Shown: positions 1-6,283, counted from the first letter of the stretch. The stretch: DNA of 7,595 bases from Gammaproteobacteria bacterium (GCA_009840715.1 VXNE01000439.1:1-7595); one strand, 5' to 3'. Notes: a model not told the origin generated them from the letters alone. Numbers and translations: made by a program.

Positions 1-1
1 G

Positions 2-670
2 GCGTTGCGTGCGAAGCTGGTCGAAATCGCCAACGGGCCGCGGCCTGAACGGAAGATCGTCGGCGTCGAGGCGCGCCCGCCGGACTGGGACTGGTTCTTC
101 GTCCTCGACTCCATGCTGGGGGAACCTCGTCGTCTCGCGGATGTCGCGCGCGAGCGGGACATGGACCCCGTCGATCTCATGATCGAACTGGCGCTGCAGA
201 AAGACCTCAAGCAGTTCTTCTTCCAGCCGGCCGCGAACGAGGACCAGGACCACGTGCTCGAGATGATGCGGCATCCCCGCTCGGTGGTGACGTTCTCGGA
301 CTCGGGCGCGCACGTCTCGCAGATCATGGACAGCTCCCTGCAGACGCATCTGCTCGGGCACTGGGTGCGCGAACGGGAGGCGATGACCTTGGAGGAGGCG
401 GTCCGGCAGCTCACCTCGGTCCCGGCGTCGTCCTGGGGCATGCACGACCGTGGGCTGCTCCGCGAGGGCCTGAACGCGGACCTCGTGATCTTCGACCCGG
501 AGACCGTAGGGCCGCGCATGCCCGAAGTCGTGCACGACCTGCCCGGCGGCGCCACGCGGCTCAAGCAGGTCGCGGACGGCATCAGTCACACGATCGTGGC
601 GGGTGAGGTCTTCCTCGAGGACAACGAACACACCGGAGCGTTGGCCGGGAAGCTGTTTCGGGGCATGTAA
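2..670 (+). CDS. N-acyl-D-amino-acid deacylase-like amidohydrolase (amidohydrolase family 3), C-terminal part, 5' end outside window
   Basis: The reading frame is open from the left edge, so the N-terminus with the HxH metal motif is missing; about 222 residues remain. This looks like the C-terminal half of a D-aminoacylase / N-acyl-D-amino-acid deacylase-type amidohydrolase (a TIM barrel plus a small beta-sandwich), a family that removes acyl groups from N-acyl-D-amino acids or related amides. The segment SDSGAHV carries the conserved catalytic Asp of the family (codon 299-301) followed by a His (311-313). The next part, with LTSVPASSWGM, GLLREGLNADLVIFDPETV and a final IVAGEVFLE stretch, is the typical end of an amidohydrolase, where the strand returns to the beta-sandwich. 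The stop TAA is 3 bases before the next gene, which suggests an operon of hydrolases. A TTG at position 5 is not a credible start because the family is about 500 residues long. The exact substrate cannot be told from this part. Confidence 0.85.
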   Translation, partial: ALRAKLVEIANGPRPERKIVGVEARPPDWDWFFVLDSMLGEPRRLADVARERDMDPVDLMIELALQKDLKQFFFQPAANEDQDHVLEMMRHPRSVVTFSDSGAHVSQIMDSSLQTHLLGHWVREREAMTLEEAVRQLTSVPASSWGMHDRGLLREGLNADLVIFDPETVGPRMPEVVHDLPGGATRLKQVADGISHTIVAGEVFLEDNEHTGALAGKLFRGM

Positions 671-673
671 GCG

Positions 674-1852
674 ATGCTGGCGCTCGTTTTCGTCGCGCTG
701 GTCCTGCTCGGGACCCTCGCCGGGGCGGTCGCCTGTTTCGTGTTCCTGCCGCTCCTCCCCGCCATTGCGGCGGTCATCGTCGGAGTCCCGCTCGTACCGT
801 GGCTCGCCGTGACGCTCTACGGCCTCGTGCGGCGAGCGCAGCCGATACGTCCCTTCGACGCGGCAGAGCAGCAGCGGGATGCGGCGGGTCTCGGAGGCGA
901 GGGACGCCACGTCAGGACCGCGGACGGCCGGATCGTGGAATACCTCGTGTACGGCAGCAGGCACCCGGACGCCCGGGTCATCGTGCAGATCCACGGTGCG
1001 GGCACGACCGGAGGCTGGCAGTGCGGGATGAACGCGGCGCTGTGCGAGGAACTCAAGCTGAAGGGCATCGCGCCTTCCATGCCCGGCTACGGCTACAGCG
1101 ACCCGCTCCCCGGCCGGAGAATCGCGGACTTTCCGCGCGACCTCGAGGCGATCCTGGAAGCGGAGGACGTCGGGGAGTTCATGGTGGAGGGCACGTCCCT
1201 CGGAACGGCCCACGCGATGGCGGTCGCCTGGCACTTCGGGCCCGACCGCTGCGTCGCGATGGGACTCAACGTGCCCTACCTGTCCGAACCCATCTGCCGG
1301 GAGTTCGACTTCCAGCACGACGGGGACAAGCTGCCCAAGACCGACGCGCGTGCGTGGTACCAGGCGTGGAACTTCGTCGCGGCGGACCTCATGTACCGGG
1401 CGCCGCTGATCTCCCCGCCGGCGCGCCACATGGGCGGGCTCCCCGACGGCGGGAAGGTCAAGGCGGAGCGGCCCTGGGTCTTCGAGGCATTGGGCGCGGA
1501 CCAGCGGCGACTCGTGGTGCGGGGCACCCAGGGGCAGGGCTGGGACCAGTTCTCCTACGACGTGAACACCCGCTGGGGCTTCGACCCACGCGAGATCGAG
1601 ACGCGCGCTGTCGCGGTGTGGTACGCCGAGGACGACAGGCAGTGCCCGCCGTCACACGGGGAGTGGCTTGCGGGGCTCTTCGAGTCGAGGGACAGCGTTA
1701 CGACCAGCGTGCGCTGCCTGGACGAAGGATTCGGTCACTTCACCTTTCTGCCGTCCCTCGGGTCGGAGTTTCGGACAGGGGAGGAGACGATGCCGGCGAC
1801 GCTGCTGGAACTCGCCGGGGAGGCGAGAAGCGCTGGCGAGAGTGAGGCTTGA
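674..1852 (+). CDS. Membrane-anchored alpha/beta hydrolase
   Basis: A 392-residue alpha/beta-hydrolase-fold protein, probably an esterase, amidase or epoxide-hydrolase-like enzyme. Residues 1-50 are almost entirely hydrophobic and break near the Pro residues at 26-29, so they read as two membrane helices. RR at 53-54 would keep the catalytic domain on the cytoplasmic face (inference). The catalytic domain shows the oxyanion-hole HGAG (107-110), the nucleophile elbow GTSLG with Ser175, a likely acid at Asp320 or Asp321 in WYAEDD, and the catalytic His355 in GFGHF, all in canonical order. Residues about 200-300 form a lid-like insertion rich in Trp and Tyr. The ATG lies 3 bases after the upstream stop without a clear Shine-Dalgarno sequence, which points to coupled translation. 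Its stop TGA overlaps the TTG start of the next gene. The fold and triad are clear; the substrate is not. Confidence 0.88.
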   Translation: MLALVFVALVLLGTLAGAVACFVFLPLLPAIAAVIVGVPLVPWLAVTLYGLVRRAQPIRPFDAAEQQRDAAGLGGEGRHVRTADGRIVEYLVYGSRHPDARVIVQIHGAGTTGGWQCGMNAALCEELKLKGIAPSMPGYGYSDPLPGRRIADFPRDLEAILEAEDVGEFMVEGTSLGTAHAMAVAWHFGPDRCVAMGLNVPYLSEPICREFDFQHDGDKLPKTDARAWYQAWNFVAADLMYRAPLISPPARHMGGLPDGGKVKAERPWVFEALGADQRRLVVRGTQGQGWDQFSYDVNTRWGFDPREIETRAVAVWYAEDDRQCPPSHGEWLAGLFESRDSVTTSVRCLDEGFGHFTFLPSLGSEFRTGEETMPATLLELAGEARSAGESEA

Positions 1853-2883
1853 GTCTGCTCCGAGTTGCGGTGCTGGCGGTCGCCCTGGGCCCGGCACAGG
1901 TGGCCGCTGAAGAAACGCAAAAGCCACGGCCGCCGATCATCGACATGCACTATCACGCGCTGTCGATCGACGCCTATTTCCTTGGCACGCCTCCACACCC
2001 GGTCTGCGCGCCGTTCAGGGTGTTCCCCGCCTGGGACGCGTCGAAACGGGGTTACCCGGCGCTGTTTGCCGCCCTCGGCGGAGGCTCGGGTTGCGAGACG
2101 GCAGTCGTCTCGCCGATGACGAGCGATGCCGTGATGGAGCAGTCGCTCGCCCTGCTCCGAAAACACAACGTGTTTGCCGTGACGAGCGGGGAGCTGGACC
2201 TGGTGGAGCGGTGGCGGCGCGCGGCGCCGCGGCGAATCATTCCGGCGCTCAGCTTTCAGATGAGCAATCCGACGCCACTGGACGTGCTCCGCAGCCTTCA
2301 CGCGGAGGGCAGGATCGCCGTTTTCGGAGAAGTGGCCATCCAGTACGAAGGGATCCGCCCGGACGATGCGCGCTTCGCACCCTACCTGGCGCTCGCCGAG
2401 GAACTCGACGTACCGGTCGGCATCCACATCGGCACCGGGCCCCCCGGCGCGCCGCATCTCTTCGGCCCGTTCCGGAACTACCGTGGCCGCATGCACAGCC
2501 CGCTCAGCCTGGAAGACCCGCTGGTGCGCCATCCGCGCCTGAGGATCTACGTGATGCACGCGGGCTGGCCCATGCTCGACGACACCCTCGCGCTGCTCTT
2601 CACCCATCCGCAGGTCTACCTCGACGTCGGGGTCATCAACTGGATGCTCCCGCGTGCCGAGTTTCATCGCTATCTGCGGCGCATCGTCGAGGCGGGGTTC
2701 GGCAACCGGGTGATGTTCGGTTCCGACCAGATGGTATGGCCCGAGACGCTCGAACTCGGCATCGAGGCCGTCGCGAGCGCCGACTTCCTGAGCGATGCGC
2801 AGAAGCGCGACATCTTCTACGGCAACGCGGCCCGGTTCCTGCGGCTGTCGGCCGCAGAAATCGACCGACACCACGGCCGCTGA
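1849..2883 (+). CDS. Exported amidohydrolase family 2 (ACMSD-like TIM-barrel hydrolase/decarboxylase)
   Basis: A 344-residue member of the amidohydrolase-2 group, which includes ACMSD-type decarboxylases and metal-dependent hydrolases. The metal-ligand pattern is complete: HYH (His34, His36), Glu161 in FGEVAI, His193 in GIHIG, His237 in the MHAGWPM signature and Asp293 in MFGSDQMVWP. Residues 1-20 look like a short signal peptide ending in VAA before EETQ, so the enzyme is probably periplasmic; that is unusual beside a membrane-anchored partner. The start is taken as TTG at 1849, which overlaps the previous stop as TTGA and keeps the complete signal peptide. GAGG at 1844-1847 is too close to this TTG to be an ideal ribosome site, and the in-frame GTG at 1870 is an alternative that would shorten the signal sequence. 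The protein ends exactly where the convergent gene ends. The family call is firm; decarboxylase versus hydrolase is open. Confidence 0.87.
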   Translation: MSLLRVAVLAVALGPAQVAAEETQKPRPPIIDMHYHALSIDAYFLGTPPHPVCAPFRVFPAWDASKRGYPALFAALGGGSGCETAVVSPMTSDAVMEQSLALLRKHNVFAVTSGELDLVERWRRAAPRRIIPALSFQMSNPTPLDVLRSLHAEGRIAVFGEVAIQYEGIRPDDARFAPYLALAEELDVPVGIHIGTGPPGAPHLFGPFRNYRGRMHSPLSLEDPLVRHPRLRIYVMHAGWPMLDDTLALLFTHPQVYLDVGVINWMLPRAEFHRYLRRIVEAGFGNRVMFGSDQMVWPETLELGIEAVASADFLSDAQKRDIFYGNAARFLRLSAAEIDRHHGR

Positions 2884-3303
2884 TCATGCCCAGCCGAGTT
2901 CCGCCATCGCCCAACCGTCGTTCCAGACCTTCTCCAGCCGCTCGACCTTGTCGTTGGCGCTCATCGTGAGTGCATAGACGTAGTCCGAGCTGGTGTCCCG
3001 TCCCGTCGGCGGCACTGGGCCGCCTGGCCCCGTATGGGTGAGGTGGATGGTCGCGAAGAACAGCGCGACTCTCGATTCTTCATCGAAGCTCGCGCCGTGC
3101 AGCACGTAGCTGGCGTCGGGGGCCGTCACCGAACCGATCCCCTTCATCCATTCGCAGTAGTCCGCCACGGTGGTGATGTCCTGCAGCGCCGCCGCCTGGC
3201 AGGCGAAGGTCGCGCCGGGTTCCACCAGCGCCTCGCAGGCGGCCCAGCCCTGCGCCCCGTCGCAGGCGGCAAAGAAGCGCCGCGCGTTGTCGAATGCCGG
3301 CAT
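2884..3303 (-). CDS. NTF2/SnoaL-like small protein
   Basis: A 139-residue protein with the size and pattern of the nuclear-transport-factor-2/SnoaL-like superfamily, a cone-shaped alpha+beta fold used by small isomerases, cyclases, dehydratases and many uncharacterised proteins. An N-terminal helix with FFAACDGAQGW (10-20) is followed by a Cys- and Ala-rich stretch with VEPGATFACQA (27-37), the helix VADYCEWMKGI (46-56), and beta strands with SYVLHGASFDEE (65-76), VALFFATIHLTH (79-90) and DYVYALTMS (107-115). It ends with KVWNDGWAMAELGW. The ATG is supported by an AGGGGAG ribosome site 6 bases upstream, one of the best in the window. The gene follows vapC on the same strand after 104 bases and could be read from the vapBC/TetR transcripts or from its own promoter. 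No catalytic assignment can be made; the family level is fairly secure. Confidence 0.75.
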   Translation of the reverse strand: MPAFDNARRFFAACDGAQGWAACEALVEPGATFACQAAALQDITTVADYCEWMKGIGSVTAPDASYVLHGASFDEESRVALFFATIHLTHTGPGGPVPPTGRDTSSDYVYALTMSANDKVERLEKVWNDGWAMAELGWA

Positions 3304-3309
3304 CCATCG

Positions 3310-3316
3310 CTCCCCT
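3310..3316 (-). promoter_or_regulatory. Ribosome binding site of the NTF2-like gene
   Basis: On the minus strand AGGGGAG lies 6 bases before the ATG at 3303. It decides the start against the overlapping ATG four bases upstream (minus-strand ATGGATG), which is in another frame. Confidence 0.7.
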
Positions 3317-3336
3317 GATCGATCGGGTGGATCGTA
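3314..3336 (-). promoter_or_regulatory. Possible promoter -10 and palindrome before the NTF2-like gene
   Basis: The 104-base gap between vapC and this gene holds a near-perfect palindrome, CCTGATCGATCGGG (3314-3327, 12 of 14 bases symmetric around GATCGATC), just upstream of the ribosome site, and a minus-strand TACGAT (3331-3336) that fits a -10 element in 4 of 6 bases. No convincing -35 element sits at the right distance: a TTGACT occurs on the minus strand but is about 43 bases away. This is a weak candidate for an own promoter with an operator at the start of transcription. Nothing else recognisable is in the gap. Confidence 0.2.
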
Positions 3337-3407
3337 GCAGGTCGCCGCGGCGTTGGGTTTCGAGCATGCCGCGTGCCCGAGTCAACCGGAGTCGACGCTG
3401 GGGGCCG

Positions 3408-3824
3408 CTACGTCCAGTTGTGGATGCGCAGTCCCTCGAAGTCCGAGAAGTCGTTGGCGTTGGCGGTGACGAGCGTCAACCCCTGGACTCTCGAGATCGC
3501 GGCGATCTGGCCGTCGACGAACGGCGGGGTACGCCCCAGGGCGACGAGTCGCGCTCGTTCCGAGGCATGCCACTCCGCTGCATGTTGGTCGTACTCGATG
3601 ACCGGGAAGTTGGGCAGGACGACCTCCTCCAGGTAACGCTCGATGGCCCTACGGCGGTTCGAAGGCGGCAGTCGGGCAGCGCCGAAGCGCAGTTCGTGCC
3701 AGACGGGCGCGGGGATTGCGGCCTCCGTTTCGTATGCTCGCAATCGACGCATGACACGGGCGTTGGGTTCGGGCCGAAGCGGTTCCGAGATCACGTTCGT
3801 GTCGAGCAGGTAACGGAGGCTCAC
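3408..3824 (-). CDS. vapC: VapC-type toxin, PIN-domain ribonuclease
   Basis: A 138-residue PIN-domain protein of usual VapC length. VapC toxins are Mg2+-dependent RNases that cut tRNA or rRNA and stop translation until their antitoxin neutralises them. The acidic active-site residues appear in order: Asp8 in YLLDTNVISE, Glu44 in VWHELRFG, Asp104 in PPFVDGQIAA and Asp125 (with Asn122) in VTANANDF. The C-terminus GLRIHNWT fits the family's final strand. The start is GTG at 3824; its GTGA overlaps the stop of vapB and no ribosome site is seen before it, so translation is probably coupled to the antitoxin, which would keep the toxin from being made alone. The active site is complete, so the toxin is probably functional. 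The RNA target cannot be predicted. Confidence 0.93.
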   Translation of the reverse strand: MSLRYLLDTNVISEPLRPEPNARVMRRLRAYETEAAIPAPVWHELRFGAARLPPSNRRRAIERYLEEVVLPNFPVIEYDQHAAEWHASERARLVALGRTPPFVDGQIAAISRVQGLTLVTANANDFSDFEGLRIHNWT

Positions 3825-4102
3825 AGGGCCGGGTCGCGTCCGGGGGTCGCGGGCCGAATCCCGCCGAAGAGCGCGTCGGGATCGAGCGCCAGTTCCTCCA
3901 GGCGCACCTCACTCGCGAAACTCGCGAAGGATTTCGCGAAACCGGGCCGGCCTGCCACCAGGCGCTCGTACGATCGCCGGCCGATGAGCATCGCGACGGG
4001 AGCGCCTCGTCGCGTCAGCTCAACGGCCCTGCCGGCTTCTGCGTCGCGCACCAGGGTCGGCAGGTGACGCCGCGCCTCGGCGATGGAGTATTGATCGGTC
4101 AT
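3821..4102 (-). CDS. vapB: VapB antitoxin, Phd/YefM type
   Basis: A 93-residue antitoxin of the Phd/YefM fold. The N-terminal part (1-50), with YSIAEARRHLPTLVRDAEAG, a VELTRRGAPVAMLIG core and SYERLVAG, is the classic Phd dimerisation and DNA-binding domain. The C-terminal tail (51-93) with LEELALDPDALFGGIR and GRDP is the flexible segment that wraps the PIN toxin and blocks its active site. The gene overlaps vapC by 4 bases and would act in an operon that the VapB-VapC complex represses; two TGTACA-like operator cores lie just upstream. The start ATG has only a weak GGAA ribosome site. Residues 56-64 contain a short FAKSFASFAS repetition encoded by three TCGCGAA copies. Confidence 0.92.
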   Translation of the reverse strand: MTDQYSIAEARRHLPTLVRDAEAGRAVELTRRGAPVAMLIGRRSYERLVAGRPGFAKSFASFASEVRLEELALDPDALFGGIRPATPGRDPAL

Positions 4103-4112
4103 GCGCGTTCCA

Positions 4113-4135
4113 TGATGTTCATCAAAGTGTACATT
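4113..4135 (-). promoter_or_regulatory. Putative vapBC operator with two TGTACA-like cores
   Basis: The 48 bases between the TetR stop and vapB contain two adjacent inverted repeats: TGATGTTCATCA (4113-4124, arms TGATG/CATCA) and AGTGTACATT (4126-4135, 8 of 10 symmetric). Their cores are TGTTCA (4116-4121) and TGTACA (4128-4133), 12 bases centre to centre. Operators of Phd/YefM antitoxins are known to use TGTACA cores in paired palindromes, and VapB here has that DNA-binding domain. A minus-strand TACACT (4131-4126) may be the -10 element and would be covered by the operator. I see no good -35 element. Confidence 0.5.
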
Positions 4136-4150
4136 ACGACCGCGTGTGCT

Positions 4151-4795
4151 TCACTCCTCGTCCGTTGACAGCAGATAACGCGCTACCGCGTCGATCAGTT
4201 CGTCGGCTAGGTGTTCTCCGGCCAGCGCCGCCGGGGCGTGCATCGCGAAGTCGTGGATAGTCGAGTTGACCCACCGCGCAAGGAACTCCGAGACGAAGGA
4301 CATGGGCGCCTTGGGCCGGAGCAGGTCGCGGTGCGCTGCGAGATAGGCCGTCGACAGCGACAGGAAGTCGTCCTGGATCGTGCCCTGCATCTCCGCTACG
4401 GCCGCTCGGGGCACCTCGGTTTCGAGGGCCGCGTAGAGCGCGGGGTTCGCGGACGTAAAGGCGATTCGGGTATGCACGATGTGCGCGATCACGTCGCGGG
4501 GCGGCCCGGAGACCGGACCGGCGCGGAGCTTCGCGTACCAGCGGGCCATCTCCCGGCGCCGCAGTTCGGCGAAGATCGCTTCCTTGCCGGGAAAGTACTC
4601 GTAGAGGGAGCCGATACCGACACCGGCGCGCTCGGCGATCCGGTTCGTGCTGGCGCTGGCATAGCCGCTCTCGACCAGAATCCGAGCCGCGGCCTCGAGA
4701 ATCGCGTCCACGGTGGCCCTCGCACGGCGCTGCCGCGGCTGCTTGCGCATGACGTACGCCGTTTTGGCGGTCGGTGCTGCAGTGATGTCCGTCAT
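4151..4795 (-). CDS. TetR-family transcriptional regulator
   Basis: A 214-residue TetR/AcrR-type repressor. Residues about 23-68 form the DNA-binding domain: RRARATVDAILEAAARILVE (helix 1), then the helix-turn-helix STNRIAERAGVGIGSLYEYF (49-68), ending with PGKEAIFAEL, a very typical signature. The remaining helical region (about 80-214) is the ligand and dimer domain, with few conserved residues, so the inducer is unknown. I chose the ATG at 4795; a second in-frame ATG at 4750 (residue 16, MRKQPRQRR) would give a 199-residue protein with an equally typical N-terminus. Neither start has a clear ribosome site. The frame stays open upstream into the P450 gene, but that extension (from 4951) is antisense P450 sequence. 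The gene is divergent from the P450, its probable target, and may also lead the minus-strand block with vapBC. Confidence 0.92.
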   Translation of the reverse strand: MTDITAAPTAKTAYVMRKQPRQRRARATVDAILEAAARILVESGYASASTNRIAERAGVGIGSLYEYFPGKEAIFAELRRREMARWYAKLRAGPVSGPPRDVIAHIVHTRIAFTSANPALYAALETEVPRAAVAEMQGTIQDDFLSLSTAYLAAHRDLLRPKAPMSFVSEFLARWVNSTIHDFAMHAPAALAGEHLADELIDAVARYLLSTDEE

Positions 4796-4801
4796 CCGGG
4801 A

Positions 4802-4838
4802 ATCCGAGTAACAAACCAGAGTGATCGCTCGGATAATA
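4802..4838. promoter_or_regulatory. TetR/P450 divergent promoter with nested inverted repeats
   Basis: The 48-base gap (4796-4843) contains a perfect 7-base inverted repeat, ATCCGAG (4802-4808) and CTCGGAT (4828-4834), and inside it a 12-base near-palindrome GAGTGATCGCTC (4819-4830, 10 of 12 symmetric). For the P450, GTAACA (4808-4813, 4 of 6 to the -35 consensus), an 18-base spacer and GATAAT (4832-4837, 5 of 6 to the -10 consensus) form a plausible sigma-70 promoter. On the minus strand TATTAT (4838-4833, 5 of 6) uses the same AT-rich spot as a -10 for the TetR gene. The repeats overlap these elements, so repressor binding here would shut both directions. Confidence 0.5.
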
Positions 4839-4843
4839 GCCCC

Positions 4844-6226
4844 ATGCCGTCCCGTCGAACCAGCGTCGCCGACCCCGCTTCCGGAAACATCGACCGAATC
4901 CCGGTTGCCTCCGACGGCCTGACGCGTCGAGGGACCGGCGATCTCAAGCACTTACCCGGTCCACCGGGCCACTGGCTGTGGGGCAACAGCCGGGACTTCC
5001 TGCCGAACCCGGGCCGGTACATCCGCGATCTGCGACGGCGCCATGGCAACTGCTTCACGGTGGGCGTGTTGCGTAACCGGCGGCACGTGATCCTGGCCGG
5101 ACCGGCGGCCAACCGCCTCGTCCTGCTGGACACTGAAGACAACTTCTCGTCGCGTCGGGGCTGGGAGGTGGTGGACGCCTACTTCCCGGGGTTCGTGCTG
5201 CTGCGGGACTTCGCCGACCACCGGGAGCACCGGCGCATGATGACGCCGCTCTTCAAGCCCGCGGCGCTCCAGCGATACCTCGCGGAGATGGATCCGATTG
5301 TCGCCGAGTCCGTACGGACGTGGCCCGAAGTCGTCGACATCTATCCGGCGATGAAGCGGTTGAACCTTACGGTAGCGCTCCGCGTATTTGGCGGCTTCGA
5401 GCCGGGCGCGGCCGACGAGGCTCTGTATCGCGACCTCGCCGCGGTACTCGACAACGTGCTGGCGCCACCGGGCATGCGGCGTTGGCGAGGCCTGCGTGCG
5501 CGGGACCGGCTGCGGCGCATGCTCCGTGCCGAGCTCGCCGGCCGTCGGCGCGGGACCGGGACGGATCTCTTCACGCGCCTCGCCGTGCAGACGGACGAGT
5601 CAGGGCGACATCTGCGCGACGGGGACGTGGTCGACCACATGCTGGGACTGCTGTTCGGGGCACACGACACTACGACGTCGGCCCTCACCACCATGTGCAT
5701 GAGGCTGGCGGAGGATCCTGTCTGGCAGCGGCGCCTGCGCGAGGAGTGCCGAGCGGTGGAAGGAGACTGTGGCGAGACCCTGGACTACGAGTCGCTCCCG
5801 CGGCTGCCGCTCACGGACGCGTACTTCCGGGAGACGCTACGGCAGTACAGCCCCTTGCAGATGGTCCCGCGCCGGTCGGTACGGGAGTTTCGCTTCGAGG
5901 GTCACCGCATCCCGGCGAACGCTCGGATCCTGCTGTTCCCCCAGGCGACACACTGCGATCCCGAGTTCTTCCCGGACCCCGAACGGTTCGATCCGTTGCG
6001 GTTCGTGGATAGGCCGCCTCCGGAACCGTTCGCGTTCATCCCCTTCGGCCGGGGCAGCCACATGTGTCTCGGCATGCACTTCGCGGCGATGGAGGTGAAG
6101 GCGGTCCTGTACCGGCTGCTGCTTGCGCGGGAGCTGCGTCTCGCGGCGGGGGACCGACCAACGCTGAACTACGTCCCGATCGTGCGGCCCGCTCGGCCGG
6201 TCCGGCTGCAATTGCGCCCCTTGTAG
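4844..6226 (+). CDS. Cytochrome P450 monooxygenase
   Basis: A 460-residue haem-thiolate monooxygenase. Key motifs are complete: a Pro-rich entry LPGPPGHWLWGN (37-48), the helix-C type HREHRR (126-131), the I-helix oxygen-activation motif GAHDTT (272-277), the ExxR of helix K (Glu330-Arg333), the PERF box (379-382) and the haem loop FGRGSHMCLG with the Cys408 ligand. The Pro-rich start, exact PERF box and GAHDTT recall CYP120/CYP26-like bacterial P450s rather than the camphor type; that is inference from pattern. There is no membrane anchor, so the enzyme should be soluble and needs a separate redox partner, none of which is in the window. The start ATG at 4844 is chosen because the longer open frame upstream runs antisense to the TetR gene. 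The ATG sits about 7 bases after the proposed -10, so the mRNA may be leaderless. Substrate unknown. Confidence 0.94.
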   Translation: MPSRRTSVADPASGNIDRIPVASDGLTRRGTGDLKHLPGPPGHWLWGNSRDFLPNPGRYIRDLRRRHGNCFTVGVLRNRRHVILAGPAANRLVLLDTEDNFSSRRGWEVVDAYFPGFVLLRDFADHREHRRMMTPLFKPAALQRYLAEMDPIVAESVRTWPEVVDIYPAMKRLNLTVALRVFGGFEPGAADEALYRDLAAVLDNVLAPPGMRRWRGLRARDRLRRMLRAELAGRRRGTGTDLFTRLAVQTDESGRHLRDGDVVDHMLGLLFGAHDTTTSALTTMCMRLAEDPVWQRRLREECRAVEGDCGETLDYESLPRLPLTDAYFRETLRQYSPLQMVPRRSVREFRFEGHRIPANARILLFPQATHCDPEFFPDPERFDPLRFVDRPPPEPFAFIPFGRGSHMCLGMHFAAMEVKAVLYRLLLARELRLAAGDRPTLNYVPIVRPARPVRLQLRPL

Positions 6227-6235
6227 CACGCTTCC

Positions 6236-6283
6236 GGGCCGGGGGGCTTCACCCCGGTTCATGCCGGGTCCAGGCGGACCCGG
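6236..6283 (+). terminator. Tandem GC hairpins after the P450 gene, possible terminator
   Basis: Ten bases after the P450 stop lies a stem CCGGGG (6239-6244)/CCCCGG (6252-6257) with a 7-base loop, extendable through G-U pairs to 6236/6260. It is followed by an 8-base perfect stem CCGGGTCC (6264-6271)/GGACCCGG (6276-6283) with a 4-base loop. A further palindrome GCGCAGGTGCGC lies at 6284-6295. There is no T-run after either stem, so it is not a classical intrinsic terminator; it may mark the mRNA 3' end or assist Rho-dependent termination. Confidence 0.4.

Noticed and set aside
1735..2874. A 379-codon open frame on the minus strand opposite the family-2 amidohydrolase
   Set aside because: It is antisense to a gene with complete motifs, its translation shows no recognisable domain, and long shadow frames are expected in DNA of this GC content.
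3294..4067. A 257-codon plus-strand open frame across vapBC
   Set aside because: It is a shadow of vapC and vapB, which have full catalytic and family motifs on the other strand.
4099..4113. A four-codon mini-frame (MERA) overlapping the vapB start by ATGA
   Set aside because: It is very short with no ribosome site, so chance is the simplest explanation.
4165..4170. A perfect TTGACA on the plus strand
   Set aside because: It lies inside the TetR coding region and points into it antisense, with no matching -10 that I could support and no gene to drive.
4211..4843. N-terminal extension of the P450 frame by 211 codons
   Set aside because: The extension is the antisense of the TetR gene. The P450 family length and its Pro-rich N-terminus fit the ATG at 4844.
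4796..4951. 52-codon N-terminal extension of the TetR protein
   Set aside because: It lies antisense to the start of the P450 gene and crosses the divergent promoter; TetR proteins normally begin close to the first helix.
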